A program made the position numbers and the translations under genes. Shown piece by piece: positions 12,747-24,135 of a stretch of DNA of 64,000 bases. The notes beneath the pieces were generated by a model. That model was not told the origin of the DNA. It did not search any database and saw nothing but the letters and a program-made list of their open reading frames with translations. Position 1 is the first letter of the stretch. The number at the start of each line of letters is the position of its first letter. Origin of the DNA: Parascedosporium putredinis (taxonomy: Eukaryota; Ascomycota; Sordariomycetes; Microascales; Microascaceae); NCBI GenBank assembly GCA_949357655.1, contig CASHTG010000015.1, positions 1,674,001 through 1,738,000 of the forward strand, written 5' to 3'.

Positions 12747-13717
12747 ATGCGCGGCAAACGATCGAAGCAGTACCGGAAGCTCATGGAGCAATAGTAGGTT
12801 GAACCCGAGGGCCATGCGAGCTTAGCACCCATTTCTAACCCTCCTTCAAGCCAAATGCACTTTGGTTTCCGGGAACCCTACCAAGTTCTAGGTATGCGCT
12901 TCCGCCCCTGCTCTATTTCCGCGCTGGGTAGCCCGCTAACAGCGCGACCAGTCGATCACGAGGTTGTCAAAGATTGTGGAAAGTTCAAGATGGATCTAGT
13001 CTCCTGCTCAAGAAAACCGTTCACGGTGAAGTCAAGCCGCGTAAGGGTTTCCCAATATCACCTCCCACCCTTGGCCCTTTTTTCATAACGACCGCTAATC
13101 TTGTGGATTCCCTAGTCATAACACAATGCTGTATCCGCCACCTATACGCGAGTAAATCCGAGCCGGGCATGGACGCGATAATCGAGAATGCGAAGTCGAT
13201 GGAGCGACGCTTCTGCGGACACCACCCGCAAGACCACCCCGAACCTTTGGACGCCGGCGAATGCATCAGCGCCGTCGTGGACGGGAAGAACTCGGGAAGG
13301 AATAAGCACAGATATGTTGTCGCAACGCAAGACATTGAGCTGCGGAGAGAACTCAGGGCAATTCCGGGCGTACCCCTCATCTACATCAACAAGGGCGTCA
13401 TGATTATGGAGCCCATGGCGTCGGCATCGACAGAAGAGAGGACCAAAGAGGAGAGGACCAAATTTAGAGCCGAGTTAAAAACGAACCCCGTGAAGCGGAA
13501 GAGGGCCGACGACGAAGAGGAGCCCAAGGGGTCCGCGGTCACGGATGGGGCCAGCGAGGCGCAAAGTAATGCCCAGGCGAGTGGTGAAGAAGGGCCGCAG
13601 AAGAAGAAGAAGAAGAATTATGGGAAAGCCCGCGGGCCGAACCCCCTCGCAGTAAAGAAGAAGAAGAAAACTGGACCAGGACAGAAGCCTGCGGCGGCGA
13701 GAAAAACGGCGGCATAG
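12747..13717 (+). CDS. UTP23: rRNA-processing protein UTP23 (degenerate PIN domain)
   Basis: Utp23 is an essential nucleolar protein of the SSU processome that helps release snR30/U17 during 18S rRNA maturation. The start gives the signature MRGKRSKQYRKLMEQY. Four exons (introns 12794-12850, 12892-12951, 13041-13115) yield HFGFREPYQVLVDHEVV, the PIN core with ITQCCIRHLYASK, a Cys/His zinc motif (RRFCGHHPQDHPEPLDAGEC) and the ending block VATQDIELRRELRAIPGVPL. The tail is Lys-rich (KKKKKNYGKARGPNPL), as in homologues. One C appears missing near 13003; with it the CDS is 780 bases, 259 residues. Without it the conserved block KMDLVSLLKKTVHGEVKP is broken. The first donor is GTAGGT, slightly off consensus. 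Confidence 0.93.
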
Positions 13718-14636
13718 TTACAAAAGCGGTGGCAGTCGAGAAGTTAGCATCTGGCGCATATGGATGGGCATATAGGAGTTTAATGACACTTTGTTTTTCT
13801 TCCACCTCCTCACATTCTTTACACCCCCAACGTCCTTCATTTCTCGTGGTCATGGTCCTTTGTGGCGAAATCATGTTAGGGCATGAATGCCGTGCAAAGC
13901 TATCGTGTTCGAGGGGATATCGGCTCCCGCAGGGTCGGATGGATACTCCAAGGCCTACCGAACCCCCACGGGTTTATATCGATGTGACTCTTCCAATGTT
14001 ATGCGAATAGGTAGAAACTTCTCATGTAGTCTATGAACATGTGTTGTGCCTGAAGTTTTTGCAGCATCAGACCCAAATGCCGATTGTTCAATTCTTTGTG
14101 TTTGACCACGAGAGAACAATTCAAAAGCCAAGGCTACGTTTGGCGGTGCATTTTATCAATTAGCTGATGCATTTTTCTTGGAAACTGAAGTGTTTAGAAT
14201 CATCATCACATATATATATACATAAGGATGGATGTACGTGTACGTGTACGTGTATTGGATGGACACACTAATAATCGATCGGGTGCTGTCTTGAACATGA
14301 GGTGATCTCTCATCGCTTGTCTTGGGGGCCGAGCTCGGCAAATTAACGACATCCCATCTTTCAACTCTCCTTCAACTTCACGTTTACAGGAATTTTTACA
14401 CAATTAGACCTCGACCGACACGTCGTGGTCCCCGGCCACCCAAACTCCAAACTAGCTTGCGGCTACTTTAATCCGCCGTGCAGAAAAACATAAAAAGCCG
14501 CCATCTTCGTTCTTCCACTCCCCTCACGTGTAAATCCGCAAAACTGAACGCACCAAGCGGAGGGTCAGGAAAAGGGAAATCTAAGCTCACAACGGATCAA
14601 TTAATACTTATACGCCTAATCAATATCGACAAAAAA
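13718..14636. other. Spacer with TACGTG microsatellite
   Basis: This 919-bp spacer lies between two codirectional genes. It contains a TATATATA stretch near 14211 followed by three and a half tandem copies of TACGTG (about 14234-14254). The last 250 bp should be the promoter and leader of the glutaredoxin-like gene. No gene was recognised. Confidence 0.5.
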
Positions 14637-15106
14637 ATGCAGGCCACTTCCCGCCTCCTACAGTCCGCTCGCATCACCCTCTTCACCCGCGCAAACTGTG
14701 GGCTTTGCGACTCAGCCAAGTCAGTCCTCTCCAGACTCCAAACCACCCGCCCCTTCGCCTACCGCGAGGTCGACATCATCAAGCCCGAGGCCCAAGCATG
14801 GAGGGACCTTTACGATTTCGATGTCCCAGTGGTAAATTTCCCCATTCCCGTTTCTTGAACCCCTTTTCCAAGGTAGTCGAGTCGCCTCTACCTACCTGGT
14901 CGAGTTGGCAAGGATCATGCCTTGAGCTTCTTCGCTGAGCCGCCTGCTTACGAGCATTGTTTCTCCCCCTTCAACAGATTCATATTAGCAAGAGCTCTGC
15001 GCCTCAGGAAGACCCAACGCTCGCGTCCAAGGCGGCGAAGCTCATGCACCGGTTCACCGAAGAGGAGGTTGCGGCAAAGATGAGGACCGTCGAAGAGTCA
15101 AGTTGA
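14637..15106 (+). CDS. Small glutaredoxin-like protein (YDR286C/C5orf63 type)
   Basis: A 107-residue thioredoxin-fold protein of the DUF836 glutaredoxin-like family, which includes yeast YDR286C. After a short basic N-terminus (MQATSRLLQSAR) comes the first strand ITLFTRANCGLC with a CGLC redox motif at residues 21-24, then a helix DSAKSVLSRL and the strand AYREVDIIKPE. A 146-bp intron (14832-14977) splits the cis-Pro region (DFDVPV then IHISKSS). The C-terminal helix HRFTEEEVAAKMRTV matches the family. The start at 14637 gives the usual length; the upstream in-frame extension lacks an ATG I would trust. No frame break was seen. The substrate is unknown, and mitochondrial location is inferred only from the basic N-terminus. 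Confidence 0.88.
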
Positions 15107-16069
15107 TGTATGGCACGCATGGATAGGAAGTCCCCGGTTGTTCCATTCCAGTCCGAGGTCCATTGTTTGGGTCATGGCCAAGTACGAGACACGCGGGAGA
15201 ACACATTCGAGTTCTGAGATGGGCGAGGAGAGCGCAACTTTCAGTTATCACGGCTTGCTAAGTTCCAGAACTACGCAACAGCCGTAAAGGCGAGGCGACG
15301 GTTGGTATTGATGCGAAGAGACTACATGTACATAATGAACCCCTTTGGGATACGTAGCATTCAACGTCTCCTACCAAAGTAGATAACACCCATTTATATA
15401 CCACATCCCATGATGAATCCACAGGATTCATCTAAATCATTGAACCAAGGAGCCTTTGAATGCAGAACAACACACATCCGAGGAAAACAGGCACGAGCCC
15501 CAGGGCCACCACGGCCCCCTTTTCTTCCTCTAGACAATTGAAGGATCGAGATACCACCCCTAAAAGAAAAGTTCTCCAACCATCTAAGCCTAGGCGCCCA
15601 AGCACCTTGTCCGAACACCGGAGCGGGTATGATGCCAACTCAACGACAAAAGTATACAAACAACCCCATACGCTCCCTTATCTACAATTAGCCGCTTCTA
15701 TTTCATGAGCTTCCGAATTAGGTTTCTTTTCTTTATTTCCACAACTGCATCGGTAGTTGAACCAAGGGCGGTTCGTCAGCGGGAGCGCGGGGAAAAGAAA
15801 GGCCAACGCCAGCCAGCTGCTAACCCTCCAGCCATTCCGAAAGCAAAATCCATGACTAAAAGGATAAAAAATAAAGAAAAAGAATACGTGACCTCCTTGT
15901 ATGCAAGTGACTCCTACGGATGCGCCTCCCGAGCTAAGCTAAGACCCAGCCATGACGGCGGAGAAAAGAAAATGGGGGGGCGGCGGCGGGATAAGAAAAG
16001 AGACAAGGAAAAGGAGAAGAGGGAAAAAAAAAGAGAAAAGGAAACAAGAGAACCCCGAGTACACCGTCG
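15107..16069. other. Convergent spacer, 3' ends of glutaredoxin and palF genes
   Basis: This 963-bp tail-to-tail spacer includes a TACATGTA palindrome at 15323 and an A/G-rich stretch (about 15960-16050) just beyond the palF stop. That stretch encodes only Lys/Arg/Glu low complexity. No gene was seen. Confidence 0.5.
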
Positions 16070-18541
16070 TCAACGCTCGTATTTGGGAAGTGGCTCAGCA
16101 TGATTGTGCTGTCGGTTGGGGTGCGCCACTTCGTTGCTGTATGAAAAGTGAGGGCCATATTCATCCTCGTCTGAAAATACTGGGGCCGTAGGCTCGTCCT
16201 CGGCCACGGCGGGTGCCGTGGCTAAGCCGCTGCCTGAAGGTTCACAGTCATCTGGGAAATCAGGTGGGGCACTGGCTTCGTTGAGAAGCCTTTGCCGTTC
16301 CATCTCCTGTTTATCCGTCCTGGTCTCGGTATGATTTGGCTCTCCAGGTTGGCTTGGCCCGGCGATTGCAAAGTGAGGATTATCGAAAGTCGGTGCAGAG
16401 GGCGATTGCACACCATCGGGATCGTCAAACGCAGAAAGAGGCGGTGCGGATGGCCCAGGTAAATCGTCAGCGTCGTAAATGTTATCATCAAGAGGGGCAG
16501 AAGGGGCAGCAGGAGAGGGGCAGACCCTGACGCCTCGGGTTCCACCGGTGGGGCGCTCGGGAGAAGCCTCTGCTCTTCGAACCGTACCCTCTCCTTCTCC
16601 GTGAGATGACTGACGTCGGGCAGGACTGGGGGTGGGATGTAGAGCGGCGCAGGGGCCTCGGGTGGCCCTAGACCTCTGGGGGTATGCGGGGGCGGAGGTG
16701 GGCTAGGCGGTGGAGGAGGGCTGGATGGGGGTCCGTAATGTGCATCGGGGAGAGGGGATGAAGGAGTGGCAATGTAGCCGTTCAGGTTACTACCGGCGAT
16801 TAGTCGAGGAGAGGGAAAGTCGCTTCCGTTATTGTAGAGAGGTCCGGGTCGGTCGTTCCTTGACAGTGAGGACCCGTCGTCCTGGCTCGTCGACGAGGTA
16901 TTCGGATGGTGGAGTGTTCGTCTCGAATTAGTCTTGCCTCGCAACCGTGCGGTATCTAGCGTTCCTACAATAATCTCTAGGCCGTCGGAAATGACGCCCT
17001 TCTCACGCCGCAAATGCTCCGTGTTGATGATGTTGGTTGACCACGAAGTGTACGATGTGTTTGTCTCGTTGGTTGCGCCTGCGCCCAGAACGCCGAACCT
17101 TGTTGGTGCCGCCTCGCTGCTCTGGAATTGACTGTCTAGCCTCCCCCGAGGTCCACGACAACTTCCAAGTGATACTTGAAACTAATCATATCCCCGGAAC
17201 ATTGCGGATGGTTGGAAATGAGTCATCTGGCACCTTCATTGACACGGTCACGCTGGTGCTTAGGGACTGAGGGTCGATGATGAGGGGCACGACTGTCTGG
17301 CAGAGGTCTTTTCGGAATATGCTGGGCGACGACTTGTTCGAAAGGGAGAGGCTTAGGGTTGGTCTTGACCTGGTTGGGCCCCCAGGCAAGGATGCGGCTC
17401 TCGCGCCATCCGTCATTGAAGGTATGGTCGGATCGATCCTTCCCTGTCTATAGAGGGTCACAATCACGCCGTGCATACTTCGAACGTATTTGATATGCTG
17501 AACTGTTACCCTCACCGGTATCGTATCGCCAGGGAGGCATCCTGCTCTCAGCAGCTCGATAGTCGTTGTTATCGTTTTGGCGTCAACCGCCTGAAGCTTG
17601 GCAACACTTGCGCTTCGTGCTATCGCGGGGGTGGATGTCTGCGAAAGAACCTCGGCTGCAGGCAGGCTCAGGCCCGTGCTTCCCGTGAAGTTGCTCTCAC
17701 CACTCACGACACTCCGGGTGTCCGCTAACTCGGTACTCGTTTGCTGGCTGATGGGCAGAGGTTCTTGGACAGGTTCTTCGGATAGGATGGATGGGACGAC
17801 CGATTCGACGTCAGATGACGGCCGGTCTATGGTCTGCTCTCGCCTCAATGTGGAGCGGTCGTTGCGACTCGTCTTTTTCGACGCGTCCTTCTTGAGATAG
17901 GTTCGAGAAAGATGATGCGCGGGCGGGGTGGCGGCAACAGACCCACGTCAACCGTTTCTATGAGGGAGACTTTGCGATCACAATGCAGTGTGGGAGATAT
18001 TGTCGTCGGTCGTGTTAGCGTAGCCATGATGTTGTACGAAACGGTGCCCCTTTCGAACTAGACAGACACGGACGGGGGTTAGAGTTGGGAGGCGTAGGAG
18101 CGCGCGGCGGGGGGGAGGAGAAGGGGAGTCCAAGGTGGTAGGCACGTACGTCGATGCTGCTTGGGAGGTCACTTTTGGTGGGGAAGACCAAATCAAACTT
18201 GAACTCGTATCTCCCAACATCCAATCTACCGTCGCCGCTCAGCACCTGCTCGTCCTGGAAGAGGGAAGCATAACCCTTTGGAGGAAGTTGGTCGCGAGAG
18301 GTGCCGGATGGAATGGGGCGGTCGTCGAGGGCAGAAGGGCCCTTCCAGACACGGACGAAGCCATGGAGGGCGACTACGAGGTGGGTGATGCGAAAGGGTT
18401 TCGTGACGACGAGGATTACGGCTCCTTGGACATGGTCGCCTGCAGAATAGGTGCGGTGGGGTTCGTCGGCGCGTATGTGGAAGTCCTCTGAATTGCGCTT
18501 GACGGATCGGAGGGGATGAGGCGGTTGAAGAAGGTGCCCAT
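16070..18541 (-). CDS. palF: pH-response arrestin PalF/Rim8
   Basis: PalF/Rim8 is the arrestin-like adaptor that links the alkaline-pH receptor PalH/Rim21 at the plasma membrane to ESCRT and PacC/Rim101 processing. The arrestin-N domain shows YSAGDHVQGAVILVV, ITHLVVALHGFVRVWKGP and, after the single intron (18058-18149), FERGTVSYNIMATLTRP and LEPISRR. The arrestin-C domain shows RAGCLPGDTIPVRV, HGVIVTLYRQGRIDP, FRKDLCQTVVPLIIDP and LEVVVDL. The tail carries Pro-rich segments, EKERVRFEEQRLLPSAPP, further PSAP motifs and a terminal LPKY. Five single-base losses are inferred near 18520, 17874-17878, 17192-17195, 17144-17148 and 16517-16520. Adding them gives 795 codons, the usual family length. 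The start MGTFFNRL is likely, but the first break makes residues 9-16 uncertain. Confidence 0.9.
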
Positions 18542-21199
18542 ACCCGGTCGGTCGTATGGGAGAGTGGTAGAAAGCGCAATGGGCGTGCGTCGGTTGCAGT
18601 TGGGTGTGGGCGAGGACGGCAATCCGACGTACGGCGTGTAGGAGAGGAGGGGAGGAGTTGATGGTGGAGAAGCAGGCAAGAGCGACTAGAGGTTCGATGG
18701 AATCAAATGCCAACCCGCTGTTGAGATTTTGTTTAGTTGGTGGCGGGGTGGTGTGGTGGCTGGCCTCTAGTCGACTGATTAATCGGACCTGGGGGAGGGG
18801 TGTTCGGGTCAATGTCTGAGCTCGAGGACGAAGGCGGGCGATTGATTCAGCCTAGTGTTCAACGCTTGTTGGGTTGGTACAAGTAACATTGAACATTGAT
18901 CAATTGAATCCCGTCCCTTGCGCGAAGTGCTGGCGTCCAAGCATCATCAGTGGACGGTACATATACTATGTAATAATGCGTGGACAAAAAGGTTTGAGCG
19001 CCAAACTTCATTGGAAATGCATTGGTAGATCTATCACCGATCCTTCCACTATCCAATAGATCCAGCGGTGCGTCCATGGTCGACCATCTTGACCATCAAT
19101 GTATCTGCATACATTATTTAACGTTGGACTGCGAGATCGACCCACCGATTGATCCAGTTTATCGATGTCTACCTGGATCCATTGTATTATTATCGATTCA
19201 AGAGATGCATGAGCGCACTCACTCTTCTCCATGCAGCTCAACCCCCATTGCCCTGGCTCGCGCGCGTTGACACTCTCATTGTTTTCAATGTAATCTACAA
19301 TTGATTTGCGACGTGTGGCTGGCACTCGCAACCCGCCACCGCCGGTGAAACGGCGGAAACGATCAAGTGGATCACGATTGTCATGTATTGATTGAAGGTT
19401 TGAAAGTTCGTTCCATTGCTGTTTTCCCACCCGCGGTGATCAATTGAAATGAATTGCGACATCCAAGATCGTTTCGGTCTCTGGTCCTTTTCAGAGGGCG
19501 ACATGCAAGAACATCAATACATGTACACTAGAACCCAGCAGACAGGCTCAACCTCCATAACTCGTGACTCCACGCACGTCGGCAGGACAGGCGATCTGTT
19601 CCGTGATCCTCCCGCTGTGCGCTCCACTGTAATCTATCTCAGTGATGCAATCATTGGCAAGAGGAGACCGGACTGGACGGTCCTCGCCCGTGGAAGCAGC
19701 TAGAAGAAGCAGCAAGGCATCCATGCGTCAAATTCCCTTCTGATCCACCACTCATGCTCACACTCAAACCATTGAACGGATGCCCCCTTCTTCTTCTTCT
19801 TCTGCCATCGACCCACGTCTTTGGAGTGAAGCGCATGGGTAATTGATCCAGAGCCTGTGAATAAGATTATAATCCATGCCCATGTCCGGGCCCTTCAGTG
19901 CAGGCGCAGGGATGCGTCAGGTCTGAAAGTTCTTAATCGTGACACCCCGTCTCGGCGGGTTGAACAAGGCCAGAAGCAACTTGGCAACATCAATGGATAC
20001 TCCCATGAACCCAGCGCCTGGGCCACACCAGCTTAACCTCCAAACAAATTGAGGATTGTGCACCAGGGAATAACAAATTTCTGTTCGGATGGCCGATTAA
20101 GCTATTAGGTCCTTGCCGCATTCGGGTCCAGGCCGACAGGAGAATAAGTAAATAGATAAGATGAAGAACAGAAAAATTACCGAGGGGCGGTTCATCTATC
20201 ACTTCAATGTTCAATGTTTGGTGCCATTGCCTCGCTTCATCCTACATTATCGGAACTGCAGTCCGTTTCCGTTAGAGAGCTCCTTCTCCATGTGCGTTTC
20301 GAAAATTTGTGTTGATAGGAAGGCGGGCTTGCATAAAACGTCCGCGACAGGGTCCTCTTCACACCACGAGTTGGAAGAAAATTATCAGACGAAAGCCCAA
20401 TTCGGTTCTTCCCTCCTCTCCATATCCGGCGACACGCGAGGTTGGCTGATTCGTGCCGCCCCCAGCTCCTGTAAGATCCACACGCGGACACCCGAGCCCG
20501 TACACAGCCCCCTTCTTCTTTCCTCTCTTCACTCTCTCCCAGGCAAGCCGCCGGCGGGACGCCCAATCTGTCTGAAATAGCCGATCTTCAGCTAGCCATC
20601 TGACAGTAACCCTATGTTATTATCCGCCTGTCAAAAGCTCGACGGAAATCATTGGCGAGAAGTGGCGGGTGTGTTGTCATGTAGTGTGACTGAAAGGCGA
20701 CATGGAGTCTCGAGGCCTTCTCCGCCGATGAAAACTAGCCGAGGCTTCTCGCTACTCGACTACAGCTCTACTTTCGAGAGCAGTTCTATACCACGCTTTG
20801 ATCATGGGCGCCCTTGGTGGGCACAATCCTGCCTGGCGTCCCAAGGGATGGGTCTCAGATATGTAGTTATGTCTAAATTGTCTTTCTTACACCTTGTGGA
20901 ATGGGAATGAGGCACGTAGGAAAAGGTGAAGAAGAAGAGAAAGTATTCATTGTGAGAACCCAGTGGCTTAGGCCCCCAGCTTCAATGCTGGTTTTCCTTT
21001 ATTCAAGTTTGCGCAAAAATCTTGCTACGCCTTCTTTATGCTTGATGTTATGTTGCCCGGAACTCCATGTGTAGCCATGCACCCGAACGCCCAATTTTTG
21101 TTCCAAACCAATGCCTCATGGGTATTATACAAATGCTAAACCAGACTTTCAATCACCCGCAACCATCCCATGTATTAATCTCCTCCGTTTCACGACTCA
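18542..21199. other. Spacer between palF promoter and CDC6 3' end
   Basis: This 2.66-kb spacer lies between two minus-strand genes; its left part should hold the palF promoter. It carries a TTC microsatellite (19788-19803), a TACATGTA palindrome (19518) and several ATTGATC/GATCAATT motifs (18895-18903, 19148-19155, 19841-19850). Open frames of about 140 codons at 19008-19430 and 20161-20580 lack recognisable domains and are not called. Confidence 0.45.
19788..19803 (+). repeat. TTC trinucleotide microsatellite
   Basis: About five tandem TTC units lie in the spacer between palF and CDC6. Confidence 0.8.
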
Positions 21200-23096
21200 T
21201 TAGTATTCGAGAGCATCACCGTTTAATATGCTTTTAAGAATGCCCGCCCCGACACCATCGGTGGCCTGTTCCGCCTCCTCTTCGCCAACGCAGCTGGCGA
21301 CGCGCTTCTCCTCACCTGCGCTGGCGAATCCATTCCATCGCCCGCGCCTGCTAGGGTTTGATTGACGACAAGACCGCCCGTCCTGCCGTCCACCGCCGTG
21401 ATTAAACCGAGCGTCTCAAGACTTCCAACAACCTCCCTAAACTCCGAGCTTGAGAGGGGTGAAGGACTGAGTCGCTCTTGCACAGCCGGCAGTATGCATC
21501 AAAGAGCATCTTTACCGTCGGGGCGAGGCTATTCGACGACTTCGACGGCGTCTCTGTACCGTTCATGGATTGGCTGGCCCTGTTTCTCTTCTCAAATGCC
21601 ACAAGTGCACAGAGCGCCGCCTTCTGCTGAAGGTTGAGCGTTTTCAATCGCTGATTCGTGCCGTTGCTGAAGGCGGCGGCAGTAACCTTGTTTAGATGCG
21701 AGATTGAAGCCCGGGAGCCGTCTCGGGGTGAGCGCCTTAAATAAGCTTGCCACCATTTGGCTAACGCTCGGCTGTTGATCCCGACACGGCGAGGATTCGT
21801 TGAATGTTTCTCCTAGTACCTTGCGCGAAGGCGTCATTTGAAGTACGGTTTCTCTCGCCTCGACCTCAAACTTGTGTTTTGTCTCTGCCTCGATCATGTC
21901 GAGTGCGCGCCGACAAATTTCAAACGCCCTCCGCAAATCGCCGGTCTGACTTGATACTTTGCGAGAGCAAAGCTCGACCGCTGCGGGGTGGATGAAGGGG
22001 ACGTAGCCTGGTTGGTTCGAGTCCGCGGGCACGAGGCTCTTGAGGCGGGTGAGGATGATGTTCTTGATTTGCGGCGCCGTGTAGGGAAGGAAGGGCAGGA
22101 GGTCAGGCTTGAGATTCTTGGATTTCAATCGTGGGAGAAATCGATCGGTCAAGTCAAGGGCATTCGCGATTCCAATCAAAGTGAGACGAGACGATTTCTG
22201 CAACGACCACTCAAACATACGGTAGAGGCTTTCAAGCCCCATGGTGAGGATATGGTCGATCTCGTCGAGGATCACGAGGAAAGTCTGCGCGGATTTCTTT
22301 CTCTGAATGAACATGCCTTGAAGGCACTTCATCGCCTCCGCTTCAGTTGACGTTTCTTGGCTCTGGTCCAGGGCATCTAATAGTGTGACGTAGAGATCCT
22401 TGGATGACTTGATGCTCATGCAGTTGATGTAGGAATATTTGACCTCGGTGGTACTCGAAGCCTGCTTCGTCGTCTCTTGGACCATGGCACTCTTTCCCGT
22501 CCCGGGCGGGCCGCTAACGTACAGGCAGCCACTGGGGTTTGGGGAGCCCAGCCGCTCCATAAACTCATTCAATTGTCCTCGCTCGCTTTCTCTCCCGACT
22601 AGCTCGCCGGCATCGGCTCCTCGAGAAAAGAGCTGCCTCGCCGAGTGGTACAAGGTTGGCCCGCTAGCAGGCGTGAGCGGGGTTTGGGGGCGGAACGTTT
22701 GAAGAGCTTTCCAGCAGACATCACGGCGTGCCTGGGGGTGGCGGGCGATCGGGAAAGAGCATTTCGAAACCTAGGTGTCTGAGGGGTGACGGGGATAGGC
22801 TTAGAAGGAGAGACCTTGAGTCGGGTCGAAACTTTGGAGGCGGGCACGTAGATGTCATCTTCATCTACTTCGTCCTTGGCAGAGTTCGGATCATAGTTTT
22901 CGTCATTTTCCGTATCCTCAATGCTGTACTTGGCTGTGCTGCGCCTGCTTCGCTTTCGGGGAGTTTCTATCACCAGATCGACCTCTATTTGTTTTACTCT
23001 TGGTTAGTATTCATGCCGGATGGGGCCCGACAAAGAGCTGCGCTTACCCTTCTCGACGACGCTTCGAGTCCTCTTGCCTAGACTGCTGCGAGGCAT
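21200..23096 (-). CDS. CDC6: Cell division control protein 6 (AAA+ replication licensing ATPase)
   Basis: Cdc6 binds the origin recognition complex and loads MCM helicase in G1. Exon 1 encodes MPRSSLGKRTRSVVEK; a 63-bp intron (22985-23047, branch ACTAAC) follows. The N-terminal region has basic KRSRRS and several S/T-P sites that could be CDK targets. The AAA+ core shows Walker A GPPGTGKS (about residue 175), Walker B VILDEID (about 254), a sensor-1 region GIANALDLTDRFLPRL and sensor-2 GDLRRAFEICRRALD. A winged-helix C-terminus ends GVGAGILKSILNGDALEY. Single-base losses are inferred near 22698-22700, 21456-21459 and 21354-21356, and one change of opposite sign near 21725-21728. The corrected protein is about 611 residues. 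A divergent promoter is shared with hxB. Confidence 0.93.
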
Positions 23097-24135
23097 TTTC
23101 CTCTTTGATAATTAAACTTTTCGATACCTCCGGAATATGGCATGCACAATTGAATATGAAGCAAGTAGTGATGAAAGCTTTCGGCAGGAGGAGGCGAGTA
23201 AAATGAGGGATTTGGAAGGTTGAATGGATGAAGTGCTTGAAAAGAGGCGGTGATGCTGTAAAAAGGGCACCGTACCAGGGAAGGTGGAAGCTGGAAAGGC
23301 CAAGGTATTTAATAGGTATCCACCCATTTCTCGTGTCTCGCGTGTCGTGACAGGAGTGTCGCGTTGAGCGCGTACCACTTAAAGGACTGGTCTCGGACGC
23401 GCGTGTCCCCCTTTGGTTGGAATCAATTTAACCCCTGGCCATTGACTCTTGGGCCAGCCAGCCAACCAATTGATCGTGGCACACTGGGCCAGCCGCCTGG
23501 CGCGTGCGCTAATCGTGGAGACCCAAGTCACTCTGGGGCATGGGCCTTCACTGTCCGACCAGTCCTTTGGCACTGTCCCGACTCCCTCATTGCTATGGAC
23601 CGCTTGAGCCAATGGAAAGGCCCAGTGCATGAGATCTAATGGATCCAATTGATCCATAATAGATCTTTGTTCTGGTGGCAACTTCAAAGTACGAAGTACC
23701 TACCAACCAGACATGTCAAGCCTTAGGCGAGAGGTATCCGTCGGCGCTTTCCATCGCTTCCGGCCGGAGTTGGCCGTGGAGCACCTCAGTCTCGCCCAAC
23801 GCTTCTGGCCGCCACCTCACCCAAGGCCCTATCTCCCTTAGGGCGCTGGGCATGGAGATAATGGATCTATCCATTGGATCGATTTGCCCCTACCCCTAAA
23901 TATCTGACAAGCTCTTCCATACAATTCACTCTGAGGACATTCTTAGCTTTCGAATCGTTGAAAAGCAAAGATCAATAGGTCTTAATTCAATTATTGCGAA
24001 AAAGGAAGGAATTCCGGCTCGCTAAGATTCGCCGTAAAACCCCTCCATTATATCGGTCCAGCTCCTTTCCCCTCCCATACCCACCCACTTGGGCGCCCGA
24101 ATCCATATCAACGCTTCCATGCGCCGACCAGCATC
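23097..24135. promoter_or_regulatory. Bidirectional promoter region of CDC6 and hxB
   Basis: This 1.04-kb head-to-head interval has the CDC6 start on one side and the hxB start on the other. About 300 bp upstream of CDC6 (23397-23404) is ACGCGCGT, close to the MluI cell-cycle box core, which would suit a G1/S gene; this is inference. Near 23636-23660 are nested GGATCC/ATTGATCC palindromes, and near 23861-23882 a further cluster of GGATC motifs. No UaY-type TCGG-N6-CCGA site was seen for hxB. Confidence 0.5.

Noticed and set aside
18542..18812. N-terminal extension of PalF in the frame of the arrestin domain
   Set aside because: The frame stays open to 18812, but the extra residues look like translated promoter. 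MGTFFNRL at 18541 plus one missing base is simpler.
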